The notes beneath the pieces are model-generated. The model had not been told where the DNA came from and made no database searches. It saw nothing but the letters and a program-made list of their open reading frames with translations. Positions 11,500-22,106 of a DNA stretch of 32,991 bases are shown in pieces (the stretch's first letter is position 1; each line of letters starts with the position of its first letter). Source of the DNA: Sphaeroforma sirkka (taxonomy: Eukaryota > Opisthokonta > Ichthyosporea > Ichthyophonida). The DNA lies in the NCBI GenBank assembly GCA_001586965.3, contig LUCW03002418.1:1-32991 (forward strand), read 5' to 3'. Both the position numbers and the translations under genes were made by a program.

Positions 11500-11835
11500 T
11501 GGAAGCAATAAAAAAATTCAAAACTGTAACTCATAAGGTAAGAGTCGTTTACAATATCGCGAAACTAGCTATTGGGTTTAGCCTCGTTAGAACCATTATA
11601 TGGGATAGACCCACACAAAGGGTCGGTCCGGTAGTTTTTAAAAAGAAGTCTCAGACACCTGGTGTTGTCTCGCAGTTACTAAGCAACATGTGGGCCGTCT
11701 TCCTGAGATACAAGCTTAGGGCCCTTATCCGGCCGGCTATGGGCGGGGCTATAGACCTTTCGGAGGGTGGAAAGGGTAGCCGTGGGATAAGTCACTATAT
11801 CAGCGTTAGTCAAGAAAAGGTTTTAAACCCTTGAC
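11500..11835 (+). repeat. Dispersed repeat, copy 1 (related to 20840-21040)
   Basis: The stretch from about 11535 to 11720 resembles 20850-21000 in the same orientation: shared strings include GTCGTTTACAATATCG / GTCGTTTACTATCG, AGGGTCGGTCCGGT / AGAGTCGGTCTGGT, AGTCTCAGACACCTGGTGT / AGTCTCAGACTCTTGGTGT, and TTAGGGCC. The copies differ at roughly a third of positions by eye. The family is unknown. Both copies flank the retroelement region, so they may be parts of its long terminal repeat or a separate element. The preceding 11100-11500 shows nothing else recognisable. Confidence 0.5.
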
Positions 11836-12027
11836 ATATTTAAGTGAAATAACACTGAACTGGAAACACACATGCACACTAAATGTAAAATTAGGCATGT
11901 GGTCATGAACACTTAGTACTTCTAGTGAAAATTATTCAATAAAGAACAGCTAGAGGTACGCCCTGTGTGATCGAGGATATTTAGGCTCTTAACAAGAGGC
12001 AGTCCCGATCATTCTTACACAAGCTAC

Positions 12028-12190
12028 GCTTGATCACCCGGCGCTGAAAGAAACCATACGTGAAGTATACCGACGCTGTACTGATTGTGAAAAGAACCAG
12101 ATCAAGCGATACGGTTGGGCACCCCTAAAAAGTGTGACAGAAGACCAACCGATACGTATGGTTTCTTTCAGCGCCAGGTGATCAAGCCCT
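12028..12190. repeat. Short fold-back at the integrase end of the left fossil retroelement
   Basis: The sequence CGCTGAAAGAAACCATACG at 12041 reappears inverted near 12155, with the flanking TGATCACC also mirrored, leaving a loop of roughly 90-100 bases. Read on plus, the left arm and loop encode an integrase zinc-finger-like stretch (HPALKETIREVYRRCTDC). Read on minus, the right arm continues the other element's matching stretch (DHLALKETIR). Two pieces of the same element therefore meet in opposite orientation here. Confidence 0.75.
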
Positions 12191-13218
12191 GCACGAATAG
12201 CCATTTTATAAGTATGCTCATATGCTCGATGCGTTAAATTATGTATAATTTTAACTCTACTTTCGAGCTCCTCTAAGTCAGTCAGATTCTGCGTAACGCT
12301 GGCTGGATGAACCATAGTCCTGTTGGAAAGGGCAACCTCAGTATCAGGAGGGGTAGACTCCTGAGATACATAATCGACAACATTGGATTGTTGAAGTATC
12401 TTCTTCAGTTGTTTAGCAACTCCTGGCTGTTCTTTAAGCAGCGCTTTAAGTAGTTGAGTGCGAGCGAGTCTTTGATCCATGGCCTTAGTTAGTTCCATGT
12501 TTTTACGATCTAATGCCGTTTCAATCGGCATTACCTCGACTGCAATCTTGTTGGGTGCATGTGTTGTACGAGTCTTGAGCTTTTGTTCAAACTCTTTAGA
12601 CTCCTCTAGTTTAACTAAGAATTCGGTTGAGGGTTTCCACTTAGTGGTACCTGCAGGACCGATGCGACAAACAATGGTGTGTTTCCAAGGTGTCTTCGTA
12701 ATAGAATAGGATCTCTGATACAAGAACGTGTCGGTTTCACGGTCGACATAAATAGGTTCGTCTTGAATCATATTAAATAAATCACGTATCCATGGGTCGG
12801 AGTTACGTAAGGGACAACACAGCGTAATGGTAGATTTAGTAATATTAACATAATTTAACAACTGTGCGATAAGTTGACAAGGTGGGTTAGCCCACGCATT
12901 ATACTTTGATAAGTCAAGCTGAAATGCATCACCTTTAGGATGAGTCATCGACCTATATTCAGAAACCTGTTTGTTATGTTCTGCGGCGAACATATCAACA
13001 GTAAATGGACCCCATCGTGATTGAGCGAGGTTAAACCATTTCTTATTTAGCATCCAATCGGTTGCTAATAACTCCTTGACTGTTTTCTGGTAGTCGGGCA
13101 CAAGTCGAGAGAGCATGTCAAGAAGATGGTTATGTATTCCTGGTATGTGTGTTATATTAAAAGCGAACTTGGCAATAATGTCATGCCAGCGGTTCACCAA
13201 CAGTGAATCAGGGTTCAT
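12160..13218 (-). mobile_element. RNase H tail and connecting region of fossil element A
   Basis: The segment begins with DSLLVNRWHDIIAKF and DMLSRL, the usual end of Ty3 RNase H. A region with WGPFTVDMFAAEHNKQ and NAWANPPCQLIAQLL follows, resembling the 'DIFAS..N.Q..ANPPF' region found after RNase H in several DIRS-like and unusual Ty3-like elements. It then runs into a helical stretch and the start of an integrase zinc finger (HRAYEHTYKMA). Confidence 0.7.
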
Positions 13219-13219
13219 A

Positions 13220-14337
13220 TCTTTTAAGTATGTTAAAGACTTTTGATCACAGGCGACAGTAAAGTAACTTCCATAAAGGTAGTCTTTAAACTGTCTTAGT
13301 GCAGTAACAATAGCAAGGAGCTCTTGTTTAAGGGTAGGGTAATTACGTTAACTTTTATTATAACTTTTGCTAAAGAATCATATGTAGCGTGGTTTACCAT
13401 TTATCGTTTGGTAAAAAAGCACTCCACCTACCGCTTGATCTGAAGCGTCGGTTGCTACTTGGGATGGGACGCCATCCACAGGGTATTGCATGATGGGTGC
13501 GTCCATTACTTTACTTTTGACTAGTTTAAATGCATCATCACATTCTTTAGTCCAAAGCTTTCCCAAAGGTCCTTTGTGCAGCCGTAGGTGACTGAAAGGC
13601 TTTAAGTAATGAGAAAGATGCGGTACCGAATCCGAGAAGAAGTTAACAAACCCACACACAGAGTTCACATCTCTTCCAGTAATTGGTGTTGATAAATCCA
13701 ACAGAAACTGTTTCTTGCCAAGATCAATTTCCACCCCTGCTGCAGATACTTTGTAGCCAAGTAAGTGTATAGTATCTTTAGCAAAAGAACACTTGTCTTC
13801 GTTAATCTTAAGTTTAGCATGATTAAGTCGCTTTAAGACTTCTTTAACGAGTTTAGCATGTTCATGTGCTGTCTTTGTAAAGATAACTATATCATCTAAA
13901 TAGACTGATACGTTATACGACAGGTCCGCAAATAGTTCCATCACAACTTGTTGGAAGAAAGAAGGTAACATGTGTAAGCCTTCAGGTGCACCTTTAAACT
14001 GGTACTTCTTACCTTGCCAAGTAAAGGAAAAGTATTTCCTATGAGGCTGATATATCTGTAGTTGATGGAATGCAGCTTTTAAGTCTATCTTGGAAAAGAT
14101 AGTCGCACCCTCCATTTTGCGTAGTATCTCGCTTATCTTAGGTAAGGGAAAACTATGTTGCGGAATTAGTTTGTTGATTGGCGACAGGTCTAGTACTACT
14201 CTTGTTTTACTAAACGTTCCATCAGATTTATCTTGATCGACCGCTAAGAGAGCTAAGTTAACTGGGGTTGCATCATAATTGATTTCAATTAGACCCTGTT
14301 TTAACCAATCTTCGATTTGGGTTTTGACAACCTTCAC
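13220..14337 (-). mobile_element. Reverse transcriptase / RNase H region of fossil element A
   Basis: Ty3-group reverse transcriptase motifs appear in order: RVVLDLSPINK, FSKIDLKAAFHQL, FTWQGKKYQFKGAPEGL, VYLDDIVIF (the YLDD catalytic site), and a thumb with LLGYKVSAAGVE. The RNase H start follows with ATDASDQAVGGVL, where D-A-S-D marks the first catalytic Asp. It matches element B with only about four residue differences over 319 positions. Confidence 0.9.
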
Positions 14338-14695
14338 CTTCCGGAGGTTTAGGTATCTTTAACATATTATCATCTGACTGATCTTTATTCGGGTCTAGCC
14401 CATTAGGCAGACCAGTGAGTGTTATACCTAAACTGAGAAGATCAGTCATACCTATAATTAAATCGTATTTCTGAGACATGTCAGTAACGATAAGGTGAGT
14501 CTTCACTTCTCTTCTATCTGACAGCATTATGTGTGCGTAGTCAATGGCTTGTTCGCAAGTAGTAACTTTGCCATTTCCCAAGATTAAATCAGTTGTTTCG
14601 TTATGGACAGCCATATCTGTAGCGTAGGCTGCTCGGCGTGAGATAGCAGAGACTTCAGCCCCTGGATCAAATAGTGCCATAACTTTTTTCTCCAT
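14285..14695 (-). mobile_element. Retropepsin region of fossil element A
   Basis: The segment starts with ALFDPGAEVSAISRRAA, in which D-P-G-A fits the DxGA active-site pattern of retroviral-type aspartic proteases. KYDLIIGMTDLLSLGI follows, matching the conserved ILG-like helix of retropepsins. The same region is found in element B at 16943. Confidence 0.8.
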
Positions 14696-14792
14696 TTACG
14701 AAAACTGCTTGAAAGATACGTTCATCTCCTTTGGTATGGATTTTATTGAACATTTTCTCATAATCTTGCTCTAGTGCACACATATGGTACTG

Positions 14793-16800
14793 TCAGTGCT
14801 TAACTTGGACGTCCGGTAAGTCCTTGCAATCCTCTTTGTGCCAACCGTTAGTACCCTTGCAAGTAGCACACTCTGTCATATAGTGTCCAAAATCTGGCTT
14901 GCCTGGTGCACACTTAACAGGGTCGTGTCTACCATTCCACTTGCCATTACGTTTTGTGAGGTTGTAACTACACTTCTTGCAAGGCGCTCTCACCTTCTTT
15001 TCACCTTTCGGTTCGGTAGAAGTAGAGCCAGTACCCCCTCCAGTAGTAGTGCGAGGTTTCTTAGTACTACGCGCAGTGTTAGTCTCTACTGCGTTACGCT
15101 TAGTGGGCTGGGTGTAGCTCGTGGTACTAAGTACTCTAGTAGAGGGATTGGTATGCTTGTGAACTATCTTCTCAAAGACAGACCAAGGCATAGATCGCAA
15201 ATCACCATAGACGATGATGTCATCATTGACTTTCTTAAAGCGGTTAGCTCCCAAAGTCTCCATCATCTGACAAATTAATAAATGTTCGCCAGTATAGGGA
15301 CGACCACCCATCCGAGTATTCATATGTGTCATATGAGCTAGAGCACCTCGAAGTTCGCAAAGAACTTGCGAGACTCTAGAAGTTCATGGTCACGTGCATC
15401 TTCAAAAAAGGTGTTAAGTATATTATCACGCAACTGGTGCCAGTGTAGGGCTTTCCAGTTGGGCTCATGGGCCTTCAAGATAGTTCGCCATTCACCTGGC
15501 TCACAGAAATGAATAAAGGCATTCATCATCTGCTTATCCTTAAGGCTGGCAGACTCCTTAAGTTTGTCAAAGGCCTTCAGTGTCTCTACTGTACTCTTCT
15601 CATTAGTAGAGAAATCGACCTCAGCCTTCGCGTTACCTAGCTGCTTTATAAAGCTTGGCTCGAAGCGTTCACGAGGCCCACGCTAAGTGCTACGGGCTGT
15701 TAGTACCAAGATGGAATCTATCTCTTTTCTCTTGTTATCGATTAGATAGCGAATGTTATCTACTTTCTTATCGTCAAGGTCAGAGTCATTCAATAGACGA
15801 TTCTCAAGGACTTGCGTACCAGAACGTAGTAGCCTGAGACGTTGTTGTCTGGTTCTCACTTCCTCGTCTTCAGTGCTAGAGTGGGTACTCTCTAGTGAGG
15901 TACTGGTATACCGATTACCAAAGTCGTGACTACCAGGGTTAGATGGTGAATGAGGATCAATGTTATGATGGCGGTAAGTCTCATCGATTTCCATACGATC
16001 ATAGCCTCTGACAGGGTTAGGTTTGTCGAAAGAGTGGTCGGTTGTAGCTTCCGAGCTATAGAGACTAAATTTTGAAATTTTTTCTCTCCCGCCAGTGGTA
16101 ACTGGCTTAGTGGTAAACATACTGGCTGGTAAACCAGTAGGTCTCGGGTTCGAAACTGGGCCCGAATTGTTTGAATATCAGCCAAGTGGGACACGATAGA
16201 GGGGTCCACAACTGCTGCTGCCGCTAGCTCCTTCAAGAGCGCTTCAATGCGGTTCAATTGGCGTCGAGATTGAGAGGATCCAACCACTCGTTGTCGAGTT
16301 ATGGCGTCCTCAGCTTCGGCCCCAAGATTTGAGCTGAATGGAATGGCTTCTCCATCGATGGCGAAACCGAAATTTTCGGACAGGTCCAATACTTCCTTTT
16401 CACTCCGGATTTGTGCTGGAGTGTCCTTTAGATGTGGAGTTATAATGTCCCCGACATTCGTATCCACGAATTTTCTAGCCTTTCGACGTTTATCCCCAAT
16501 ATTTGACGGCACGTGGTCAGGGGGCAAGCTGGGGTCCTGAGCTTCACTCCTAGGTGATACACGGACGCTGGCGAGCCTTTCTGCGGTAGTAGATACCTCT
16601 TCTTCCAAGGCTTTAGGATCCGACGAGTCATCCTCAGAATAATCCTCTGTACCAACCTCAGAATTGGCTTCCCCAACAGTTTCCTCGGCAGACTCAACTC
16701 CAGACAGGCTAGGTGTTTCCACAGGGACCTCAGGAACCTCGGCAGGCTTAGCAGGCTTAGAGCTAGCGGCTCCCTTGCCTTTAGAAGTACCCTTAGCCAT
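14793..16800 (-). mobile_element. Gag-like region of fossil element A
   Basis: The region begins with an ATG at 16800 and a Lys/Ala/Pro/Glu-rich N-terminus, followed by helical segments. Near its end is a Cys/His cluster (CKKC, then HYMTECATCKGTNGWHKEDC) that looks like a zinc-knuckle-type nucleocapsid, with basic residues before it. This order fits gag of Ty3-type elements. A tRNA-like sequence interrupts the region near 16.1 kb. Confidence 0.65.
16085..16165 (+). other. tRNA-like sequence (decayed tRNA or SINE head) within the gag region
   Basis: On plus, TGGCTTAGTGG matches a Pol III A box and GGTTCGAAACT about 40 bases later matches a B box, with a TACTGG...CCAGTA anticodon-like stem between them. 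Acceptor and T stems do not pair well and the anticodon loop has one extra base, so it is not a functional tRNA gene. GCCAGTGGTAACTGGC just before it forms its own hairpin. It is most simply a tRNA-derived insertion. Confidence 0.5.
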
Positions 16801-16942
16801 AGTATTTGCTGGATAGTAAATCGATGTTAGACAGTCTAGAAGCAGTACACTACTGTAACTACTAAATAACTGAAAAATATGTAAACTTCGATGGAAATTA
16901 GAACGTATCTTTCAAATAGTTTTCGTAAATGGAGAAAAAGTT

Positions 16943-18433
16943 ATGGCACTATTTGATCCAGGGGCTGAAGTCTCTGCTATCTCACGCCGAGCAGCCTACG
17001 CTACAGATATGGCTGTCCATAACGAAACAACTGATTTAATCTTGGGAAATGGCAAAGTTACTACTTGCGAACAAGCCATTGACTACGCACACATAATGCT
17101 GTCAGATAGAAGAGAAGTGAAGACTCACCTTATCGTTACTGACATGTCTCAGAAATACGATTTAATTATAGGTATGACTGATCTTCTCAGTTTAGGTATA
17201 ACACTCACTGGTCTGCCTAATGGGCTAGACCCGAATAAAGATCAGTCAGATGATAATATGTTAAAGATACCTAAACCTCCGGAAGGTGAAGCAAAGGATA
17301 TGATTCCGCACTTCACCGATATAATTATGGACTTAATTATACAAAACAGGAAGATTGCAATAACTGACTGGTGTATGTTTAAGTTCTCTAATGGGTACGT
17401 TAGACTTGACTTAACAAACGTCGACTTCTCTAAGTTAAAGTGTCCTTCACATAACTACGTGAGTTGGAGACACAAAGACGTTGTCAAAACCCAAATCGAA
17501 GATTGGTTAAAACAGGGTCTAATTGAAATCAATTATGATGCAACCCCAGTTAACTTAGCTCTCTTAGCGGTCGATCAATATAAATCTGATGGAACGTTTA
17601 GTAAAACAAGAGTAGTACTAGACCTGTCGCCAATCAACAAACTAATTCCGCAACATAGTTTTCCCTTACCTAAGATAAGCGAGATACTACGCAAAATGGA
17701 GGGTGCGACTATCTTTTCCAAGTTAGACTTAAAAGCTGCATTCCATCAACTACAGATATATGAGCCTCATAGGAAATACTTTTCCTTTACTTGGCAAGGT
17801 AAGAAGTACCAGTTTAAAGGTGCACCTGAAGGCTTACACATGTTACCTTCTTTCTTCCAACAAGTTATGATGGAACTATTTGCGGACCTGTCGTATAACG
17901 TATCAGTCTATTTAGATGATATAGTTATCTTTACAAAGACAGCACATGAACATGCTAAACTCGTTAAAGAAGTCTTAAAGCGACTTAATCATGCTAAACT
18001 TAAGATTAACGAAGACAAGTGTTCTTTTGCTAAAGATACTATACACTTACTTGGCTACAAAGTATCTGCAGCAGGGGTGGAAATTGATCTTGGCAAGAAA
18101 CAGTTTCTGTTGGATTTATCAACACCAATTACTGGAAGAGATGTGAACTCTGTGTGTGGGTTTGTTAACTTCTTCTCGGATTCGGTACCGCATCTTTCTC
18201 ATTACTTAAAGCCTTTCAGTCACCTACGGCTGCACAAAGGACCTTTGGGAAAGCTTTGGACTAAAGAATGTGATGATGCATTTAAACTAGTCAAAAGTAA
18301 AGTAATGGACGCACCCATCATGCAATACCCTGTGGATGGCGTCCCATCCCAAGTAGCAACCGACGCTTCAGATCAAGCGGTAGGTGGAGTGCTTTTTTAC
18401 CAAACGATAAATGGTAAACCACGCTACATATGA
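16943..18433 (+). mobile_element. Protease-RT-RNase H block of fossil element B
   Basis: A long open stretch of 496 residues with retropepsin (DPGAEVSAISRRA), then HFTDIIMDLIIQNRK and PSHNYVSWRHKD leading into RT, then RVVLDLSPINK, FSKLDLKAAFHQL, YLDDIVIF and the RNase H start ATDASDQAVGGVL. It is nearly identical to the inverted block in element A. Confidence 0.9.
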
Positions 18434-18479
18434 TTCTTTAGCAAAAGTTATAATAAGAGTTAACGTAATTACCCTACCC

Positions 18480-20050
18480 TTAAACAAGAGCTCCTTGCTA
18501 TTGTTACTGCACTAAGACAGTTTAAAGACTACCTTTATGCAAGTTACTTCACTGTCGCCTGTGATCAAAAGTCTAACATATTTAAAGGACATGGATCCTG
18601 ATTCACAGTTGGTGAGCCGCTGGCATGGCATTATTGCTAAGTTCGCTTTTAACATTACACACATATCAAGAATACATAATCCTCTTCCTGACATGCTCTC
18701 TCGACTTATCCCTGACTACCAGAAAACAATTAAAACGTTTTTAGCAACCGATTGGATGCTTAATAAGGAATGATTTAACCTCACTCAATCAAGATGCGGT
18801 CCATTTACTTTCGGGCTATAACTTGCTTTATGCAATACCGAACAAACGCCCGCAGACAGTGACAGTGTTATGCTATCACGTCTTTAATAACCTCGGTTTC
18901 CCCCGAGTACTTTGTTCTGATAACGGTAGTGATTTTTGTACCGACGTAATGGAGGCACTTTTACTTGTATCAGGCATGACCCATAGACCTGGTGTTTCTT
19001 AAAAACCTCAAACGCAGGGTGCAAATGAGACACGTCATAGAGAACTAAAGAAGCTATCGCGTACCGCACTAGATGGCGTTGAGGGTATGTGGCCTTATCA
19101 TTTGAAATGGGTTCAGTCTCAAATGAATAACTGCATGAATCCTCAAACTGGAATACTCCCGTTTCACTATTTCTTTGGCCGCTATAGTGAATTACAAGCA
19201 ACGGTTGAAAAAATTATGCCCGAGAAACACGTTATTCGTGGCTGTAAAAGATCGAGCATATGCAGAGCTTTTGTTTTTACCCCTGTTTACTCGAGCACAA
19301 AAATCGTGTCCTACTTAAAGCGTATGACCGATAGAATAACACTAAGAACATTGTTCATTTCAAAGTTGGCGATTATGTTAATATTAGAAATCGCAACGCC
19401 CACGTTACCGAACTCTCTTCTAAGACATTTGTGCCTTTTGTTATTTCCTACCATGATGAGAAGAGTGACATTTACGAAGTGAATAGCATAGATGGTACTA
19501 GCGCAACTAATCTAGGCACTCACCGTATCCCTACCTCCGAACTCTCATTCGCTAGCTCATTTGATTCTGATGTCCCAGTTATGGAGTCACAAGTCAGATA
19601 TAATTGACAAAACATCCGAAGACGGATACAATTACTACAAGACCCATTTTATGGATGGGACAGTAGCTTGGCTAACCTCCGATGCGTTTCATAAATCTTT
19701 CGACTTCCTTCGTATTTTAATAAGAGATGGAAAAAGCGTTTACTTAAGAACACACGAGATAAACGGAAAGGGTTCCCTTAGGTGATTACAAACCCTAATG
19801 GATCCGAAAAAACCTATTTGCCACCTACTTCCTATGGGACTAAACTTTCTGATCTGTTTACCAACAGAGCAGAAAATTCTTCGAACTTACGCACTAATGA
19901 AGAAAAATCTTTGGCTATTACCTTACCAAGTAATATACGTACGACACCTGCATCGGAAATGGCTACTGGACCAAATACTACACGACATAGAGTACATCAT
20001 GAGTCTTGAACTCATACATATAGGCACACACTTACTCGATAGGCCATGAC
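18480..20050 (+). mobile_element. RNase H tail and integrase region of fossil element B
   Basis: The end of RNase H (RWHGIIAKFAFNITH, DMLSRL) is followed by integrase core segments: LCSDNGSDF, then TQGANETRHRELKKLSRTAL, then WVQSQMNNCMNPQTGILPFHYFFGR, typical of Ty3-group integrase. The tail to about 20050 is poorly conserved. This half is more eroded than the protease-RT block. Confidence 0.75.
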
Positions 20051-20120
20051 CGAATTTTCGCTTTACGATTTAGATCGTACCTTCACGTACGTTCGTAGTC
20101 TTATAAGCTACTGGGGGCTA

Positions 20121-20447
20121 TGTAGCAATACGGCCTCCGGTCAGTTTAAAATATCAATCTTTGATTCATAGAAATCATTAGATTTAGCTCACTCCCGAGA
20201 GCTAATTAAGTTTCTTAATCCACTATCGAAAGCTGAGGTGATTTCTTAACCGGCTCCCGACAGGTGATTAAGTTTATTAACCGCAAAAATCTGGGAATAG
20301 TTGCACCCCTTAATGCGTCACAGCCTATGCAGAAGAGAATCATTTGATTAGCGTGAGATTACGCAGCAGAGAAGTCAAAATAGAATACTATTGAAGTGTT
20401 AAGGTGTTCGGCAGAAGTTTTCCCATACTGACTATATGAAATTTTTC
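20121..20447 (+). repeat. Long repeat IR-1 (terminal repeat of element B or transposon end)
   Basis: The segment is matched in reverse by 22107-22440. Shared strings include TTAGCTCACTCCCGAGAGC, CCTATGCAGAAG / CCTATGCGGAAA, CAGAGAAGTC, GAAGTGTTAA and CATACTGACTATATGAA. It contains ~30-bp degenerate subrepeats built on CTCCCGAGAGC...AATTAAGTTTCTTAA. Its position after a polypurine-like tract argues for an LTR; the inverted partner argues for a terminal inverted repeat. Both remain open. Confidence 0.6.
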
Positions 20448-20451
20448 TAAA

Positions 20452-20482
20452 CCCTGAACCTTAACTCTAAACCCTAAACCAC
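20452..20482. repeat. Short telomere-like stretch
   Basis: TAAACCCTGAACCTTAACTC then TAAACCCTAAACC looks like degenerate CCCTAAA/CCCTAA repeats. It sits immediately inside IR-1. At about 30 bases it could be chance. The following 20490-20840 shows no recognised feature. Confidence 0.3.
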
Positions 20483-20839
20483 TAAAAATTTAAATACAAA
20501 ACTAAAGGTAAGGTCATAGGAAAACAAACATTTGCACTTTATTTTAGGCTTATCACTTTACACTGAACATTAAGTCGACCGTATCATCATCTGCCAGAAA
20601 GCGGGTGTATTCTCATGAAAACTTTGTCTTCTCCAATAATGAGAAGAAAATAAATATGGCTTCCAACGTTCTCCATAATAGGTGGGAATGTACTCTGCCG
20701 CAGAAGTGGAAAAAACTAACCATGACACAATCTACACTGCAAAAGTAAGAAGTGTTCAATAACGCGATGATATTGGATCGGAATTGGGTATTCGTATCAG
20801 CTATTCGTTCTACTTCGAGCTTAGTTCAATAAACTCAGG

Positions 20840-21040
20840 GTAGACGTCGTTTACTATCGTTGAAAACTCTAGAACCAGTGTACAGAAGGATAGATCAAAG
20901 AGTCGGTCTGGTTGTCCTAACCAGGAGTCTCAGACTCTTGGTGTCTTTAAATCGCCTTGTCATAGGTTGTTCTGAGACCCCAAAGTTAGGGCCGTTCCAT
21001 GTCCTTACCCTAGGGCTGGTTTGTCCCGTCCTCTGACTGC
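20840..21040 (+). repeat. Dispersed repeat, copy 2 (related to 11500-11760)
   Basis: This matches the repeat at 11.5 kb in the same orientation, with GAGTCGGTCTGGTTGTCC, AGTCTCAGACTCTTGGTGTC, TTCTGAGACC and TTAGGGCC in the same order and spacing. It lies between the inverted repeats IR-1 and IR-2. No coding potential was recognised. Confidence 0.5.
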
Positions 21041-21121
21041 TATCGTTCTCTACTACATGACCGCTATTGTATAAAAAGTAGACCTGTGGAGAACTGAAGG
21101 CTATGATCTATTTTTACTCCC

Positions 21122-21320
21122 AGCTGGGTCAGTTGGGGTTCCAATCAATACTCCCCTCTAAAACTCCCCTGAGTACTTGTAGTCTCCCAAGTTCGAATCT
21201 CGCACAGCGAAGAAGAAAATGAAGAAGAAAAATCCCGACACCCTCGACCGACCAGAACGCAGAACGCTTCTAACCCCCTTTGACCATCAAAGCGGCCCTA
21301 AAAACTGACAAATATTAGGT
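21122..21320 (+). mobile_element. tRNA-derived SINE-like repeat, copy 1
   Basis: An A-box-like GCTGGGTCAGTTGGGG at 21124 and a B box AGTTCGAATCT at 21190-21200 are followed by an A-rich spacer and a tail (ACCAGAACGCAGAACGCTTC, AAAGCGGCCCTAAAAACTG) that recurs at 24.4 kb in the opposite orientation. A tRNA-like head plus a shared unrelated tail is the usual SINE plan. Target duplications were not found by eye. Confidence 0.55.
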
Positions 21321-22100
21321 TAAAAAACCCCGATGACTGAACCGATTGGATGTAAAATATGACACACGCTACTACTAGTCAATAAGGGTAACACAAAGAG
21401 CTCCCAAAGCTCCGCGAGTAGATCCGACATAATACCAACAACGTCTCACAACTATGGAGATGGCAAGGAAGGCTTGCCGCCAATACTACTGTTGACTTGT
21501 ATGGGGGGAGCTTCCTATTACTGATCGAGACGGGCTCTCCAACGAAAGCTTTACCCAACGGCGTGAAGACACCCCAATCCGCTTTGTGCCATAAGCAACC
21601 AACTCGTTCCTGTTCAAACTGTTTCACTATCGAACTGGTGGATACCTCTGTGCTGTAGTACTTTTCAACTGCGCATGTAATACCTAACAAAGTGTACCTT
21701 TACCGTTCAAACACTATGCATATGACGATATGGTAGGGGTGATAGCCATCTGAAAACCACCTGTCGCTATGTTCGATACCTAGGTGTACCCAAAGGACAG
21801 TAGTTGGGCACAAGAAGCATTCGCCGTTTATCGACAGTGGCACACAATCAAAGCAGTCAACCCCATACACTTTACCAACGGTCGCTCAATACTTGTAGAA
21901 ATTACAAATAAATAAAGCAATAACAGTTGCAGTAAAAGTACTACAACAGTTATAGTATAAACACTATTTACCTAGACAGCTTGAACACGGTTATATGTAT
22001 TAGACAAACGTGCTTAACAGCCCTTTCAGTATCGATGTACAGCCTGGCAGTCCTCCTCGACAAGCATCTCGGTACGAATCACCACATAATACATTTTAGA
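21320..22100. other. Unassigned DNA between inverted repeats
   Basis: A minus-strand frame at 21379-21690 (103 residues, with VKQFEQERVGCLWHKADW) has no family I recognise. I see no repeat or RNA signal elsewhere. If IR-1 and IR-2 are ends of one transposon, this is its interior. Confidence 0.3.
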
Positions 22101-22106
22101 GTGTAA

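Larger units (their letters stand above)
12153..16880 (-). mobile_element. Fossil Ty3/gypsy-like retroelement A (minus), broken
   Basis: A retroelement fossil reading right to left. The parts in order are gag-like region (16800 to ~14800), retropepsin (~14690-14400), reverse transcriptase and RNase H (~14340-13220), a connecting region, and the start of an integrase zinc finger. The RT carries YLDDI and VNFFSDSVPHLSHYLKPF, typical of Ty3-group RT. It is broken, with a handful of breaks by eye. The RT block is nearly identical to element B, so copying or conversion between them is recent compared with the other repeats. No clean terminal repeat was recognised at its left end. Confidence 0.85.
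16885..20120 (+). mobile_element. Fossil Ty3/gypsy-like retroelement B (plus), broken
   Basis: A second copy of the same family, head to head with element A. The recognisable part starts at the protease (ALFDPGAEVSAIS, 16943) and runs through RT with YLDDI, RNase H (ATDASDQAVGG), integrase core (VLCSDNGSDF and TQGANETRHRELKK, the D and E catalytic neighbourhoods) and a C-terminal tail to about 20050. It is broken, with several breaks in its 3' half, while the 5' half is open. A G-rich CTACTGGGGGCTATGTAG at 20108-20125 looks like a polypurine tract before a terminal repeat starting TGTAGCAATACGG. Confidence 0.85.
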
